Made by a program: the position numbers and the translations under genes. From NCBI RefSeq assembly GCF_015645445.1, contig NZ_JADOGI010000031.1, positions 1 to 64,000 of the forward strand: 64,000 nt of DNA, written 5' to 3'. The stretch comes from Nonomuraea cypriaca. GTDB taxonomy: Bacteria > Actinomycetota > Actinomycetes > Streptosporangiales > Streptosporangiaceae. The notes beneath the pieces are model-generated. The model saw only the letters and a list, made by a program, of their open reading frames with translations. It was not told the DNA's origin and did no database searches. Numbering within the stretch: position 1 is the stretch's first letter; the number at the start of each line of letters is the position of its first letter. Positions 56,197 to 64,000 of the stretch are shown here, piece by piece.

Positions 56197-56280
56197 CGGT
56201 GCCACGCGCTTCCCACGCACCCGTGACGATGTCCGATTTCCGCCAGTCGGCACACTTGGGAAGCGCATACGCTCGTTGAC

Positions 56281-57771
56281 ATGCCGCCACTCGAGCTCGA
56301 CTTCGACTCCTGCTACCGGGCGCTTTCCGCCAGGGACGCCCGGTTCGACGGGCGCTTCTACACCGCGGTGACGACGACGCGCATCTACTGCCGTCCGATC
56401 TGCCCGGCGCGCACACCCTCGTTCCGCAACGTGCGCTTCTACCGGCACGCGGCGTCGGCCGAGGCCGCCGGGTTCCGCCCGTGCAAGCGCTGCCGTCCCG
56501 AGCTCTCCCCCGGCGACCCGGGCTGGGACCTGCGCGGCGACCTCATCGGCCGCGCGCTGCGGCTGATCGACGACGGGGCGGCCGACGAGCACGGCGTCGC
56601 CGGGCTGGCCAGGCGGCTGCACATCACCGAGCGCCACCTGCACCGGCTGTTCGCGGCCGAGCTGGGCGTCGGGCCGCTGGCGGTGGCGCGCACGAAGCGG
56701 CTGCTGCTGGCCAAGCAGTTGCTGACGGAGACGGGGCTGCCGGTGACGGACGTGGCGTTCGCGGCGGGGTTCGGGAGCGTCCGGCAGTTCAACGCGACGA
56801 TGCGGGAGACGTACGGGTTCACGCCCAGCGAGCTGCGGGCCACGGCGGGGTTCGCCCAGATCACCGCGGCCAGCCGGGCCACCCCGCCCACCGGGGCCAC
56901 CGACGCGGCGGAGTGCCTGACGGTCGCCGACGCGGGGGCACGCCTGACGGTCGCCGGCGCGGCGGGGCCGGCGACGTTGCGGTTGCGGCTGCACCGGCGG
57001 GAGCCGTACGACGTGGAGGGGGTCTTCGCGTTCCTGGCCTCCCGTGCCATTCCCGGGCTGGAGGTGGCCGACGAGACGTCGTACGCGCGGGCGGTGCCGG
57101 GCGGGACGATCACGCTCACGCCGTACCGCGACCACATCGCCCTGGACGTCTCGGTGTCCGACACCCGGCAGCTCGCCCGCGTCGTGGCCCGCTGCCGCCG
57201 CCTTCTGGACCTCGACGCCGACCCGGACGCCATCGCCGAGATCCTCGGTGAGACCTCGCTGGGGCCCTTGGTGTCGGCCCGTCCGGGGTTGCGGGTGCCT
57301 GGCACGTTCGACGGCTTCGAACTGGCCGTCCGCGCGGTCGTGGGCCAGCAGATCTCGGTGGCGGGCGCGCGTACCCTCCTGGGCCGCATCGTGGCCAGGG
57401 CCGCCGCGCCGGAGAGCCTCTTCCCCACGCCAGGACACCTCCTGGAGACCGACCTCACCGGCCTGGGCCTGACCAACCGCCGTATCGGCACGCTGAAGGA
57501 CCTGGCCGCGCGCCTGGCCGACGGCCGCATCGACCTGGACGGCGGCCAGGATCCGGCGGAGGCGGTGGCGGGGCTGCTCGAGGTGCCCGGCATCGGACCG
57601 TGGACGGCCGGCTACATCGCGCTGCGCGCGCTGCGCGACCCCGACGCCTGGCCCGCGGGCGACCTCGTGCTCAGGAAGCGCATGGCCGCCCTGGGCATTC
57701 CCGACGACCACATCGAGCGGTGGCGCCCGTGGCGGGCGTACGCCGCCCTGCACCTCTGGAGCTGCTCATGA
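56281..57771 (+). CDS. Ada-type regulator fused to AlkA DNA-3-methyladenine glycosylase
   Basis: A bifunctional DNA alkylation-repair protein of 496 residues. The N-terminal Ada Zn domain has Cys37, Cys41, Cys68 and Cys71 (YCRPICPA, RPCKRC), which repairs methylphosphotriesters. An AraC-type HTH follows (about 80-185: ITERHLHRLFAAELGVGP and TDVAFAAGFGSVRQFNATMRETYG). Then AlkA_N and the HhH-GPD glycosylase: AVVGQQISVAGARTLLGRIV, GIGPWTAGYIALRA, and catalytic Asp461 in PAGDLVLRK. Methylation probably activates its own operon. Its stop overlaps the ogt start as ATGA. Confidence 0.95.
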   Translation: MPPLELDFDSCYRALSARDARFDGRFYTAVTTTRIYCRPICPARTPSFRNVRFYRHAASAEAAGFRPCKRCRPELSPGDPGWDLRGDLIGRALRLIDDGAADEHGVAGLARRLHITERHLHRLFAAELGVGPLAVARTKRLLLAKQLLTETGLPVTDVAFAAGFGSVRQFNATMRETYGFTPSELRATAGFAQITAASRATPPTGATDAAECLTVADAGARLTVAGAAGPATLRLRLHRREPYDVEGVFAFLASRAIPGLEVADETSYARAVPGGTITLTPYRDHIALDVSVSDTRQLARVVARCRRLLDLDADPDAIAEILGETSLGPLVSARPGLRVPGTFDGFELAVRAVVGQQISVAGARTLLGRIVARAAAPESLFPTPGHLLETDLTGLGLTNRRIGTLKDLAARLADGRIDLDGGQDPAEAVAGLLEVPGIGPWTAGYIALRALRDPDAWPAGDLVLRKRMAALGIPDDHIERWRPWRAYAALHLWSCS

Positions 57772-58268
57772 TCACGGCTCAGCTCGTACCGACTCCGGTG
57801 GGGCCGCTGTCCCTGCTGTCCCGCGAGGGCGTGCTGGTTGCGGCCGGCTTCACGGCCGAGCCCAAGGAGATGTTCGTACGCCTCACGCCCGTCCTGCAGT
57901 CCGAGGGCCTGGAGGTCGTCGCCGACGCCGGGCCGGCGACGGACGCCGTACGCGCCTACCTGGACGGCGACCTGGACGCCCTGGACGCCGTCCCTGTCTC
58001 GCAGCCCGGCACGCCCACCCGTCAGCGGCTCCACGAGGCGTTGCGGGAGGTCAGGGCGGGGACGACGGTGTCGTACGCCGAGCTGGCCGTACGCGCGGGA
58101 CTGCCGCGGACGGCCGCACGGGCGGCGGGCTCGGCCTGCGCCCAGAACCTCATCGCGCCCTTCGTGCCGTGCCACCGGGTGTTGCCCAGCGGCGGGGGAT
58201 ACGGCGGCTACTACTACGGCGTACCGGTCAAGGAGTGGCTCATCGCCCACGAATCCCGGCGACCGTAG
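57768..58268 (+). CDS. ogt: Methylated-DNA-[protein]-cysteine S-methyltransferase
   Basis: A 166-residue suicide repair protein that takes alkyl groups off O6-alkylguanine. It contains VRAGTTVSYAELAVRAGLPRTAARAAGSACAQN, with the DNA-recognition helix (AAR-AG), and PFVPCHRVLP with acceptor Cys135. ATG 57768 overlaps the ada-alkA stop, so both repair functions are made together. The N-terminal part is short, as is usual for this class. A terminator-like hairpin follows at 58361. Confidence 0.95.
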   Translation: MITAQLVPTPVGPLSLLSREGVLVAAGFTAEPKEMFVRLTPVLQSEGLEVVADAGPATDAVRAYLDGDLDALDAVPVSQPGTPTRQRLHEALREVRAGTTVSYAELAVRAGLPRTAARAAGSACAQNLIAPFVPCHRVLPSGGGYGGYYYGVPVKEWLIAHESRRP

Positions 58269-58360
58269 GCGCGCCCGCCCACATCCCGGCGGCCGAGGCG
58301 GGCGCGGGAGCACCGGCCGCGGCGTCCAGCACACGGGTCTGCAGGGACGGACCGCACCGG

Positions 58361-58385
58361 GGGGCCGGCGGCCGGAGCCGGCCCC
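58361..58385. terminator. Hairpin terminator between converging genes
   Basis: GGGGCCGGC (58361-58369) pairs perfectly with GCCGGCCCC (58377-58385) over a seven-base loop. It lies between the ogt stop (58268) and the converging gene ending at 58404, so it can serve both strands. Confidence 0.7.
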
Positions 58386-58403
58386 GCTCGCCGCGGTGAT
58401 CGC

Positions 58404-59336
58404 CTAGGGCCTGACGTTGCTCTGGATCTCACCCACCTCGACGTCCCGCGTGGTCTCGACCTCCACGGGCGGGAACTCGACCGGCACCACGTTGTCGACC
58501 ACCTCGACCGGCCACACGGTCGAGACGCCGAGGGTGTACTTCTCGCCCGGCTGATCGATCGACGAGCGCAGATAGCGTACGCCGCAGGCGAAGGTGCCGC
58601 CCTTGGTGTACGGCTTCCCGCCGACGCCGCAGCCCTCCTGGTGTGTCTCGGCCCGTTCCTCGGTGGTGCCGGGGTCTATCTTGATGCTCTGGAGCGTGGC
58701 GACCACGGTCACGCTCATGAAGCCGGGGATCTCCGCGGTGACCGTACGGCGCGGCTCGCCGATGCCCTCCAGCCAGACCCAGGTCGGCAGGTTGACGAAG
58801 CTCTTGGCGTCGGGGTTCAGCTTGATCGTGTGCTCGGGGACGGTCATCGAGGCCCTGGCGATCTCCGCCAGTTGTTCGAGCGTGATCCCCGAGGGCGGCG
58901 TGGTGTTCGGCGGGACGAACACGAACTGCTCCAGCTCGCCGTAGCAGGCCGAGCCCTCGGGATCGGCCGCGTCGTAGTTCGGCGTCCACCAGAATCCCTC
59001 CTGGTCCTTCTTATCCCTGAACTGCTGGGTGTGGGCCAGGAAGCTCTCCTCGTCGGCCAGGATTCTCTTCGCATGGGTACGCGGGTCGGTCTGGAACTTG
59101 AGCATGTCTTCGGCGTTCATGAAGGGCTCGTGCCAGCAGGGGCTCTTGATCCGATAGCCGTCGCCCCTACCCCTCTTGACGCCATCGCCGAAGACGTTGA
59201 GCTCGCCCGGCAGGGCGATCTCCGTGGTCACATTCCTACCGTCCCGCGTGACCGTGGCCTGGTCGCCCGGGTCGGGCGGGGGACTCTCGCCGAACAGGAG
59301 GAGTGCCACCGCTATCACTGAGATGAGAGGTTTCAT
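58404..59336 (-). CDS. Secreted protein of unknown function, distal gene of the Tad-type locus
   Basis: A 310-residue exported protein with a short signal-like start (MKPLISVIAVALLLFGESPPP). It has four to five Cys (SPCWHEPF, GSACYGEL, HQEGCGVGG, TFACGVRY) suited to disulphides, and beta-rich sequence such as FVNLPTWVWLEG. I recognise no catalytic motif. ATG 59336 overlaps the stop of the upstream lipoprotein gene as ATGA, so it is made together with it. Proteins of this type trail actinobacterial Tad loci. A role at the cell surface is inferred from context only. Confidence 0.82.
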   Translation of the reverse strand: MKPLISVIAVALLLFGESPPPDPGDQATVTRDGRNVTTEIALPGELNVFGDGVKRGRGDGYRIKSPCWHEPFMNAEDMLKFQTDPRTHAKRILADEESFLAHTQQFRDKKDQEGFWWTPNYDAADPEGSACYGELEQFVFVPPNTTPPSGITLEQLAEIARASMTVPEHTIKLNPDAKSFVNLPTWVWLEGIGEPRRTVTAEIPGFMSVTVVATLQSIKIDPGTTEERAETHQEGCGVGGKPYTKGGTFACGVRYLRSSIDQPGEKYTLGVSTVWPVEVVDNVVPVEFPPVEVETTRDVEVGEIQSNVRP

Positions 59337-59971
59337 CGGGTACACCGTTCCGCCGTGTCCAGATACGTCCTGATGCGCCACACCCCGTCGTCGCCGCGGT
59401 GCACGATCACACTCTCGGGGTAGGGGGCGCGGGTCCAGCCGGGTTGGCGCGCCACGGCCTTCCCGGTGCTGGCTGAGATGAGCCGAATGCCGGTCTCGTC
59501 GATGCACGCGTTGATCTGCGCGCCCTTGGGCCTGGCCGAGGCGACCCGCAGGTTGTAGACCCGCCCGATGCCGCGCATCGACTGGTCCCGCTCGGCGAAC
59601 TCGCGGATCCAGCCGGTGGCCTGCGCCTCCGCCTGAATCTCCATGTTGTGGCCGTAGCCCGACGCCGCTTCCGCCACGGCCTTGCGGGTGCCGACGTATT
59701 GGTCGACCATGACCTTCAGCAGCGGGTCCGGGTCGGTGGGCCACTCGATCCTGGCCCGCAGGTTCTCGGCGACCTGGACCGTCTGGGGCCCGGACGGCAG
59801 CTCGTCCTCGGCGGTCTCGTCCTCGGCGGGCTCGGCCGGTGCCGGGCTCTCCGTCTTCGCGGCGGCCGAGCTCGTCGCCGGTGCGGGCGCCTCTTTGGGC
59901 GCGTACGGTCGTTCGGGCTGGCCGCAGCCCGCTACGGCGAGCAGGGCCAGCAGTATCGCCATTCTTCTCAT
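59333..59971 (-). CDS. Putative lipoprotein of the Tad-type locus
   Basis: A 212-residue protein with a lipobox (LLALLAVAGC, Cys16), a Pro/Ala/Glu-rich linker, and a globular C-terminal part (TGWIREFAERDQSM, VYNLRVASARPKGA, VHRGDDGVWRIRTYLD) resembling NTF2-like or secreted stress proteins. ATG 59971 follows GGGAG. Both ends overlap neighbouring genes as ATGA (59333-59336 and 59968-59971), part of a chain of five overlaps. Probably anchored to the outer membrane face. Function not known. Confidence 0.85.
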   Translation of the reverse strand: MRRMAILLALLAVAGCGQPERPYAPKEAPAPATSSAAAKTESPAPAEPAEDETAEDELPSGPQTVQVAENLRARIEWPTDPDPLLKVMVDQYVGTRKAVAEAASGYGHNMEIQAEAQATGWIREFAERDQSMRGIGRVYNLRVASARPKGAQINACIDETGIRLISASTGKAVARQPGWTRAPYPESVIVHRGDDGVWRIRTYLDTAERCTR

Positions 59972-62664
59972 GCGGATGACTCCCTCACCACGTGGATGCG
60001 CCACGTGGGCAGCAGTTCCTCGATCAATGCCTCGGTTTCCGGTGCCATCCCGCCGCCGTACGGGTGCGAGGCCGCCCTGCGGGTCAGGCCCTCGACGACG
60101 GCGCGCAGGCGTACGGTGTCCTCCGTGGCGTGGGTGGCCCGCAGCAGGTCGCGCCACAGGCCCTCATCGTCGGTCGCGAGCAGCAGCGCCGCGCGTACGG
60201 CGGCCACCGCCGCGTCCGGCCGGTCGTTCGCGAGCCTGATCTCACACAGTTGGTGCGCCGCGTCCGCCACTCCGGCCGCCACGTCGTACTCCAGGTCGTC
60301 GGCCGCCAGCCAGGCGTACCTTCCTGGCGGCCTGCCCGTCAGCAACGGGCCTCTGACCAGGCCGAGCGCCTTCTCCAGCAGTACGGCACCGGCCGTCGGG
60401 TCGCCCTGTGAGCGGCGTACGAGCTCGCGGAACAACGCCCAGTCCGTACGGACCTCGGGCCCCAGCCGTAACCGGCCCGCCTCGTCGGTGAGCAGGTGCT
60501 CGGGACCCAGCCACTCGGCGACCCTGGCGATCGTGGCGTCCCTGACCATGGCCTGCACGCCCCGGGGCCACAACACCCCGCCGAGCACCGCGGGATGCAC
60601 GCCGCCCGGGTGCGTGGCCAGGTAGACGAGCAGCTCGGTGGCCAGCGCCATCCTGCCCTCCTCCAGCGGAGGCAGGCCGGCGACCTCGATGGGGCCGAGG
60701 ATCCTGATCTCGACCGCGGGCGGGTGCAGCCCCTGCAGCGGTTCTGCCTGGGGCACGGCCTCGCCGTCGAGCCGCCCCGCGGTGCGGAAGAGATCGACCA
60801 GCGCCTTGTAGTGGCGGCGGGGCAGGAGCTGCGCGGTCACCTCGAAGCCCAGCTCGGCGATCCTGGCCTTACCGTCCTCAGTGATCTCCATCGTCCAGGT
60901 GGCGTGCGGGACGTCGCCCGCCACGACGTAGCCGGCGGTGTCCTTGCGGGCCAGCAGCGCCAGCCTGCGGGCCTCCTCGTGCGTGGGCGCCACCGACGAC
61001 AGCAGGTAGTGGGCGTCGCGCGGGCTGCCGGAGACACGCCCGGTCAGCACCTCCCTGCGCGGCGCGGCGGTGGCCTCCAGCTCGGGCAGCACCTCGGCCA
61101 GACTCCCGACCGCCCTGATCCGGTCGGGGGCGATCGCGGTCAGCTCCTCGCCGAAGCCGACGAGGGTGACGCGCATGCGGTCGGACCAGCGGTTGGTGGC
61201 CAGCTCGACGGCGAGGGCGGCCAGGGCGGCCGTGGTCTGCGGGCCGCGTACGTTGATCAGGCCCTGCGCTGCCTCCAGGTCGATCAGCACGCGCCCGCTC
61301 GCGTCCGTGCCGATGGACACCAGCCCCGGGTACGGCGCCCCGCCCGGCTCGTGGTCGGGCAGCAGGCGGCCCTCGTGCGCGGGCAGCCGCCACACCTGGC
61401 CGCCGTCCTCGGCCGTCCACGGCTGGGGGGCGTCGCCGTCCGGCGGGTGAATCCACAGGTCGAGCGTGCGGGGGGACAGATGGGCCCCGTACACGATGGG
61501 CGGGGTGCGGTGCTGGGCGGCCAGCTCGGCGCCGAGCACGCGCAGGCCGACGTCCAGGACGCGGGCGCCCGGCGCGTCGCCGCCCAGCCTGAGCGCGACC
61601 TCGGCCCTGGCGGCGTCGTCGCGCGGGCGGGCGATCCTGCGGCCGAACACGCGCCGCCAGAGCTGCTCGCGCCGGCGCCTGGCCAGCACCAGCAGCAGCC
61701 CGGCGGCGGCCAGCGAGGCACTGGCCAGGTAGTCGACCAGGTCGCTCTCGTGGCCCTCCTGGATGACGACGGGCTGCTGGTCGGGACGTACGACGTCCTG
61801 CCGCTGCTCTGGCTGGCGGTGTTTCGCCTCGGACTTCTTCTCGGTCTCTTTGCGCTCGGCCTGGCCCTGGGGGACCTCGGCGCGGCCCGGGTGCTCTTTC
61901 AACGTCTTGCTGCGTGGCTGGTCGGTGGGGACGATGTGAACGTTCCTGGCGTCGTCCGGCATGTCGAGCACCCAGCCGGGCCTGATCAGGTCGGCCATCC
62001 GGAGACGGCTTCCGTCCGGCTGCTCCTTCGCCTGATTAAGCCGGTAAATTTCGGGATATCGGCGTCCGTCTCCGAGGCACTTCTCGGCGATCTCCCACAG
62101 GCTCTCGTGGTGCCGGCCGTGCGGGGGCTGGACGACGTACACCTTCTTGGTCTTCTGTGTTTCGAGCGTCTGCTCGACGATGGGCGCGGAGTACGCGACC
62201 GTCGTCACGGGGGTGGCGGCGGGCGTCGGCGTCAGCTTCGCGATCGGCGCGACCATCGCCCCCGCCGTGAACAGCAGCAGCACGGCAGAGACGAGCTTGT
62301 TGGCCAGGACCTGGGTGCCACCGGAGAGTGGTACGCGGGCGGGCATCCCGACCCGGCGGACCCCGGCGTACACCTCGACGAGCACGCACGCGAAGAGCTG
62401 GAACCAGGCCAGCCACACCAGCAGCACCAGCACCGCCACGATCGTGCTCGGACCGACGCGGCTGGTGAGCAGGTCGAGGTCGAGCAGTTCGGGCGCGAGC
62501 GGCGGCCCGACGAACATGAGCAGCGCGTACGGCACCCCGCCCACGAGCGCCACCAGCACGACCAGCGCCGCGAGCCCGGCGAACACGTCGCCGGCACCGC
62601 GCCTGGCCCTGGCGCGCGCGGGCGTGTGGCGTCCGGATGGACGCGCGGGCTGTCGCGTCGGCAT
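59968..62664 (-). CDS. LysM-BTAD membrane protein of the Tad-type locus
   Basis: An 898-residue protein. N-terminal membrane helices (about 30-55, 75-100, 120-140), then a LysM-like stretch (HESLWEIAEKCLGDGRRYPEIYRLN), a charged linker, and a further helix near 300. A large cytoplasmic part ends in a bacterial transcriptional activator domain (BTAD; YDVAAGVADAAHQLCEIRLA, AVAAVRAALLLATDDEGLW) preceded by a winged-helix-like region (LGPIEVAGLPPLEEG). Such LysM-BTAD proteins occur in actinobacterial Tad loci. Whether it binds DNA or works in assembly is open. ATG 62664 has AGGGGAGAGG upstream. Confidence 0.88.
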   Translation of the reverse strand: MPTRQPARPSGRHTPARARARRGAGDVFAGLAALVVLVALVGGVPYALLMFVGPPLAPELLDLDLLTSRVGPSTIVAVLVLLVWLAWFQLFACVLVEVYAGVRRVGMPARVPLSGGTQVLANKLVSAVLLLFTAGAMVAPIAKLTPTPAATPVTTVAYSAPIVEQTLETQKTKKVYVVQPPHGRHHESLWEIAEKCLGDGRRYPEIYRLNQAKEQPDGSRLRMADLIRPGWVLDMPDDARNVHIVPTDQPRSKTLKEHPGRAEVPQGQAERKETEKKSEAKHRQPEQRQDVVRPDQQPVVIQEGHESDLVDYLASASLAAAGLLLVLARRRREQLWRRVFGRRIARPRDDAARAEVALRLGGDAPGARVLDVGLRVLGAELAAQHRTPPIVYGAHLSPRTLDLWIHPPDGDAPQPWTAEDGGQVWRLPAHEGRLLPDHEPGGAPYPGLVSIGTDASGRVLIDLEAAQGLINVRGPQTTAALAALAVELATNRWSDRMRVTLVGFGEELTAIAPDRIRAVGSLAEVLPELEATAAPRREVLTGRVSGSPRDAHYLLSSVAPTHEEARRLALLARKDTAGYVVAGDVPHATWTMEITEDGKARIAELGFEVTAQLLPRRHYKALVDLFRTAGRLDGEAVPQAEPLQGLHPPAVEIRILGPIEVAGLPPLEEGRMALATELLVYLATHPGGVHPAVLGGVLWPRGVQAMVRDATIARVAEWLGPEHLLTDEAGRLRLGPEVRTDWALFRELVRRSQGDPTAGAVLLEKALGLVRGPLLTGRPPGRYAWLAADDLEYDVAAGVADAAHQLCEIRLANDRPDAAVAAVRAALLLATDDEGLWRDLLRATHATEDTVRLRAVVEGLTRRAASHPYGGGMAPETEALIEELLPTWRIHVVRESSA

Positions 62665-62728
62665 CGCCTCTCCCCTCTCATGTCCAGCGTCCTGCCTCGT
62701 GTGTTGCGCAGGCCATCGAGTGGCTGGA

Positions 62729-62781
62729 ATCGGTCTATCTCGCTTGGGGCGCGGGATCGGTCTATCTCGCTTCGGGCGCGG
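62729..62781. repeat. Two-copy 26-bp tandem repeat duplicating a gene end
   Basis: Bases 62729-62754 and 62756-62781 are identical except one position. The right copy contains the last codons and TAG stop of the 62762-63172 gene. The left copy lies just beyond it. This duplicates the 3' end of the gene, stop included. Confidence 0.85.
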
Positions 62782-63172
62782 CACTGGCCTCGCCGAGCAT
62801 CTCGGCTCCAGGGAAGCCGACCGCGCTCAGGAAGAACGCCTCCCATCGGACCGACACGGTCACGGTCACCTGCTCCCCGTCGACCGCGCACTGGCCCCTG
62901 GCCACGTCGTCGCCGCCCTGCGCCGTGACGATCTCGTCGGCCCTGGCGCACACGCCGTCCTCACCGAGCAGCCGGGTCTCGCCGGTGGCGCGCAGGTGGT
63001 CGACGTCGATCTGGTCGGCGCCCGCCCGCGCGGCCTGCTCGGCCACGTCGGCGGCGCGCAACCGTGCGTTGATCGCCGCGCCTCCGTCCACCAGCAGGCC
63101 CGCCAGCAGGAACACGACCACGGAGAACAGCACGGTGAACACCGACATGGACCCCCGCTCGCCGGCCCTCAT
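62762..63172 (-). CDS. TadE/TadG-like pilus assembly (Rv3654c-type) protein
   Basis: A 136-residue protein with one N-terminal membrane helix preceded by basic ERGSMSVFTVLFSVVVFLLAGL and followed by DGGAAINARLRAADVAEQAARAGA, the usual pattern of the Tad-like N-terminal helix in TadG and Rv3654c-like proteins that act as minor pilins or assembly factors. Two Cys lie in the C-terminal part (GVCARAD, RGQCAVDG). ATG 63172 overlaps the upstream TadE-like stop as ATGA. Its 3' end has been tandemly duplicated. Confidence 0.87.
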   Translation of the reverse strand: MRAGERGSMSVFTVLFSVVVFLLAGLLVDGGAAINARLRAADVAEQAARAGADQIDVDHLRATGETRLLGEDGVCARADEIVTAQGGDDVARGQCAVDGEQVTVTVSVRWEAFFLSAVGFPGAEMLGEASAAPEAR

Positions 63173-63633
63173 TCGATCCTCCTGAACTGCTCAAGCGGCA
63201 CCACCGCCGTGCCGGTCAGCCGCTTGCTCGCGCCGAACCCGAGGAAGCCCAGGTCCAGCTCGCAGGAGACCTCGGCCTCGACCTGGCCGCCCTGCTCCCA
63301 TCCGGCCTCATCCAGTGAGACCGACGGGGACCCGCAGGGACCGTCGAGCGCGTCCTCGGCGATCGCCTCGGCCGCGCCCTCGGCGTCGTCGAACGTGCGT
63401 TGCACAGACGCGGCGCGGGCCGCGTCCCTGGCCGCCCCGTTGACCCGCCCCTGGGACTCGACCAGCACGCCCGCGCCGGCGAGGAACATCAGGAACAGCA
63501 GGAAGACCGGAGCCAGCATCACCGTCTCCACAGCCATGGACCCCCGCTCGGCCCCGGACCCCCGCTGGGGTGTGGACTCCCGCTCGCCTCCGGACACCCG
63601 CTGGGCTGTGGGGCGCCGATCGGGCCCGCTCAT
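63169..63633 (-). CDS. TadE family pilus assembly protein
   Basis: A 154-residue TadE-like minor pilin. The core begins at RGSMAVETVMLAPVFLLFLMFLAGAGVLVE, with the invariant Glu early in the helix, followed by GAARDAARAASVQR, and a Cys-containing periplasmic domain (DGPCGSP, VSCELDLGFL). ATG 63633 gives a 43-residue basic N-terminal extension made of six-residue units, caused by an 18-bp tandem repeat. An internal start at M44 would give a classic TadE. ATGA overlaps join it to both neighbours (63630-63633 and 63169-63172). Confidence 0.9.
   Translation of the reverse strand: MSGPDRRPTAQRVSGGERESTPQRGSGAERGSMAVETVMLAPVFLLFLMFLAGAGVLVESQGRVNGAARDAARAASVQRTFDDAEGAAEAIAEDALDGPCGSPSVSLDEAGWEQGGQVEAEVSCELDLGFLGFGASKRLTGTAVVPLEQFRRIE
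63537..63608. repeat. Four-copy 18-bp tandem repeat in the TadE-like N-terminus
   Basis: Units at 63537, 63555, 63573 and 63591 share the core GGACNCCCGCT with a C/G-rich tail. The period is exactly 18 bp, which keeps the frame and encodes six-residue units (RGSxxx / RxSxxx) upstream of the membrane helix. The same core occurs once in the next gene near 63149. Confidence 0.85.
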
Positions 63634-64000
63634 CCGCAGTCCTCGCCGCCGTCGTCGGGGCGGAAGCACTCGACGGGCCCGCCCGCGGTCGCGGTGATCG
63701 TGAACGTGAGGTCGGGCAGCAGCGGGATCACCTGTACGGCGCTGCCGGTCACGGTGACGAAGCGCTCGTCGGGCTCCTGCTCGGACGTCGTGGCGGTGGC
63801 GCCGCTGAGCAGCCGCGGGCCGATCGCGCGAACGATGTCGGTGGCCTTCGCCGTGGCCGCGCCCTCCCAGTCACCGGAGTCGAACGGCGCCGACCTGGCC
63901 ACCCTGGCGCCCTCCCTGGCGGCCGCCTCCGCGACCTGACGGCCGTGGAACCAGAGCGCCACCTGCACGATGAGCAGGGCCACCGCGAGGATGATCGGCA
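63630..64000 (-). CDS. TadE-like pilus assembly protein, 5' end outside window
   Basis: The frame is open to the last base of the window (reading ...P-I-I-L-A-V-A-L-L-I-V-Q-V-A-L-W-F), so the start lies beyond. The visible ~122 residues have the second half of a membrane helix, then HGRQVAEAAAREGARVARS, the canonical TadE continuation, and a C-terminal domain with two Cys (VECFRPDDGGEDCG). Its stop overlaps the next ATG as ATGA. Flp pilin and the TadA/B/C motor genes are expected just outside the window, upstream of this gene. Confidence 0.88.
   Translation of the reverse strand, partial: PIILAVALLIVQVALWFHGRQVAEAAAREGARVARSAPFDSGDWEGAATAKATDIVRAIGPRLLSGATATTSEQEPDERFVTVTGSAVQVIPLLPDLTFTITATAGGPVECFRPDDGGEDCG

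Overview
The window is chromosomal DNA from a high-GC actinomycete. Support comes from roughly 70% GC with G/C-ending codons, many GTG and TTG starts, many stop/start overlaps, a mycothiol-type formaldehyde dehydrogenase, LCP ligases, an acyl-CoA carboxylase epsilon subunit, IdeR/DmdR-type iron boxes and a Tad locus with a LysM-BTAD protein. Gene content and style suggest Streptosporangiales (a Nonomuraea-like organism), but this placement is tentative.

1-18,211 is an envelope-glycopolymer region. It begins with the end of a polytopic membrane protein, an LCP ligase, a polytopic acyltransferase and a GT4 glycosyltransferase. Two divergent transcription units follow. Leftward: a degenerate-nucleotidyltransferase/CDP-alcohol phosphotransferase fusion, a DUF5941-like membrane protein, a LicC-like nucleotidyltransferase, a glycerol-1-phosphate-dehydrogenase-like enzyme, a second CDP-alcohol phosphotransferase and a GT2. 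Rightward: an IspD-like cytidylyltransferase fused to a degenerate SDR, then a TagF-like polyol-phosphate polymerase. A GT2 and a second LCP ligase close the region. My reading is that these build and attach a polyol-phosphate wall or membrane polymer.

18,246-23,413 holds a STAS anti-anti-sigma protein, a GNAT/LLM-oxidoreductase pair and three secreted proteins. 23,708-28,854 is a worn accessory zone. It contains an ABC exporter whose permease is fused by deletion to the tail of a LuxR-type response regulator, a tiny Arg/Tyr-rich gene, a TetR gene with clear operators, an NmrA-like gene cut off by an IS481-like transposase remnant, and a HigB-like toxin fragment next to an intact HigA-like antitoxin.

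29,199-58,268 is mostly core metabolism: acyl-CoA dehydrogenase, UDP-glucose dehydrogenase, purK-purE, GtrA, a two-component system, a GH95 enzyme, bfd-bfr behind iron boxes, a mycothiol-dependent formaldehyde dehydrogenase with an MBL hydrolase, birA, an FdhF/YdeP oxidoreductase, PEP carboxylase, an ABC transporter, acyl-CoA carboxylase beta and epsilon, a NYN nuclease-like protein and an ada-alkA/ogt repair pair. 58,404-64,000 is the distal part of a Tad-type locus on the minus strand, with five ATGA overlaps linking its genes.

A recurring oddity is short tandem duplication at gene ends or in low-complexity coding segments (3.5, 6.7, 34.4, 40.9, 62.7 and 63.5 kb).
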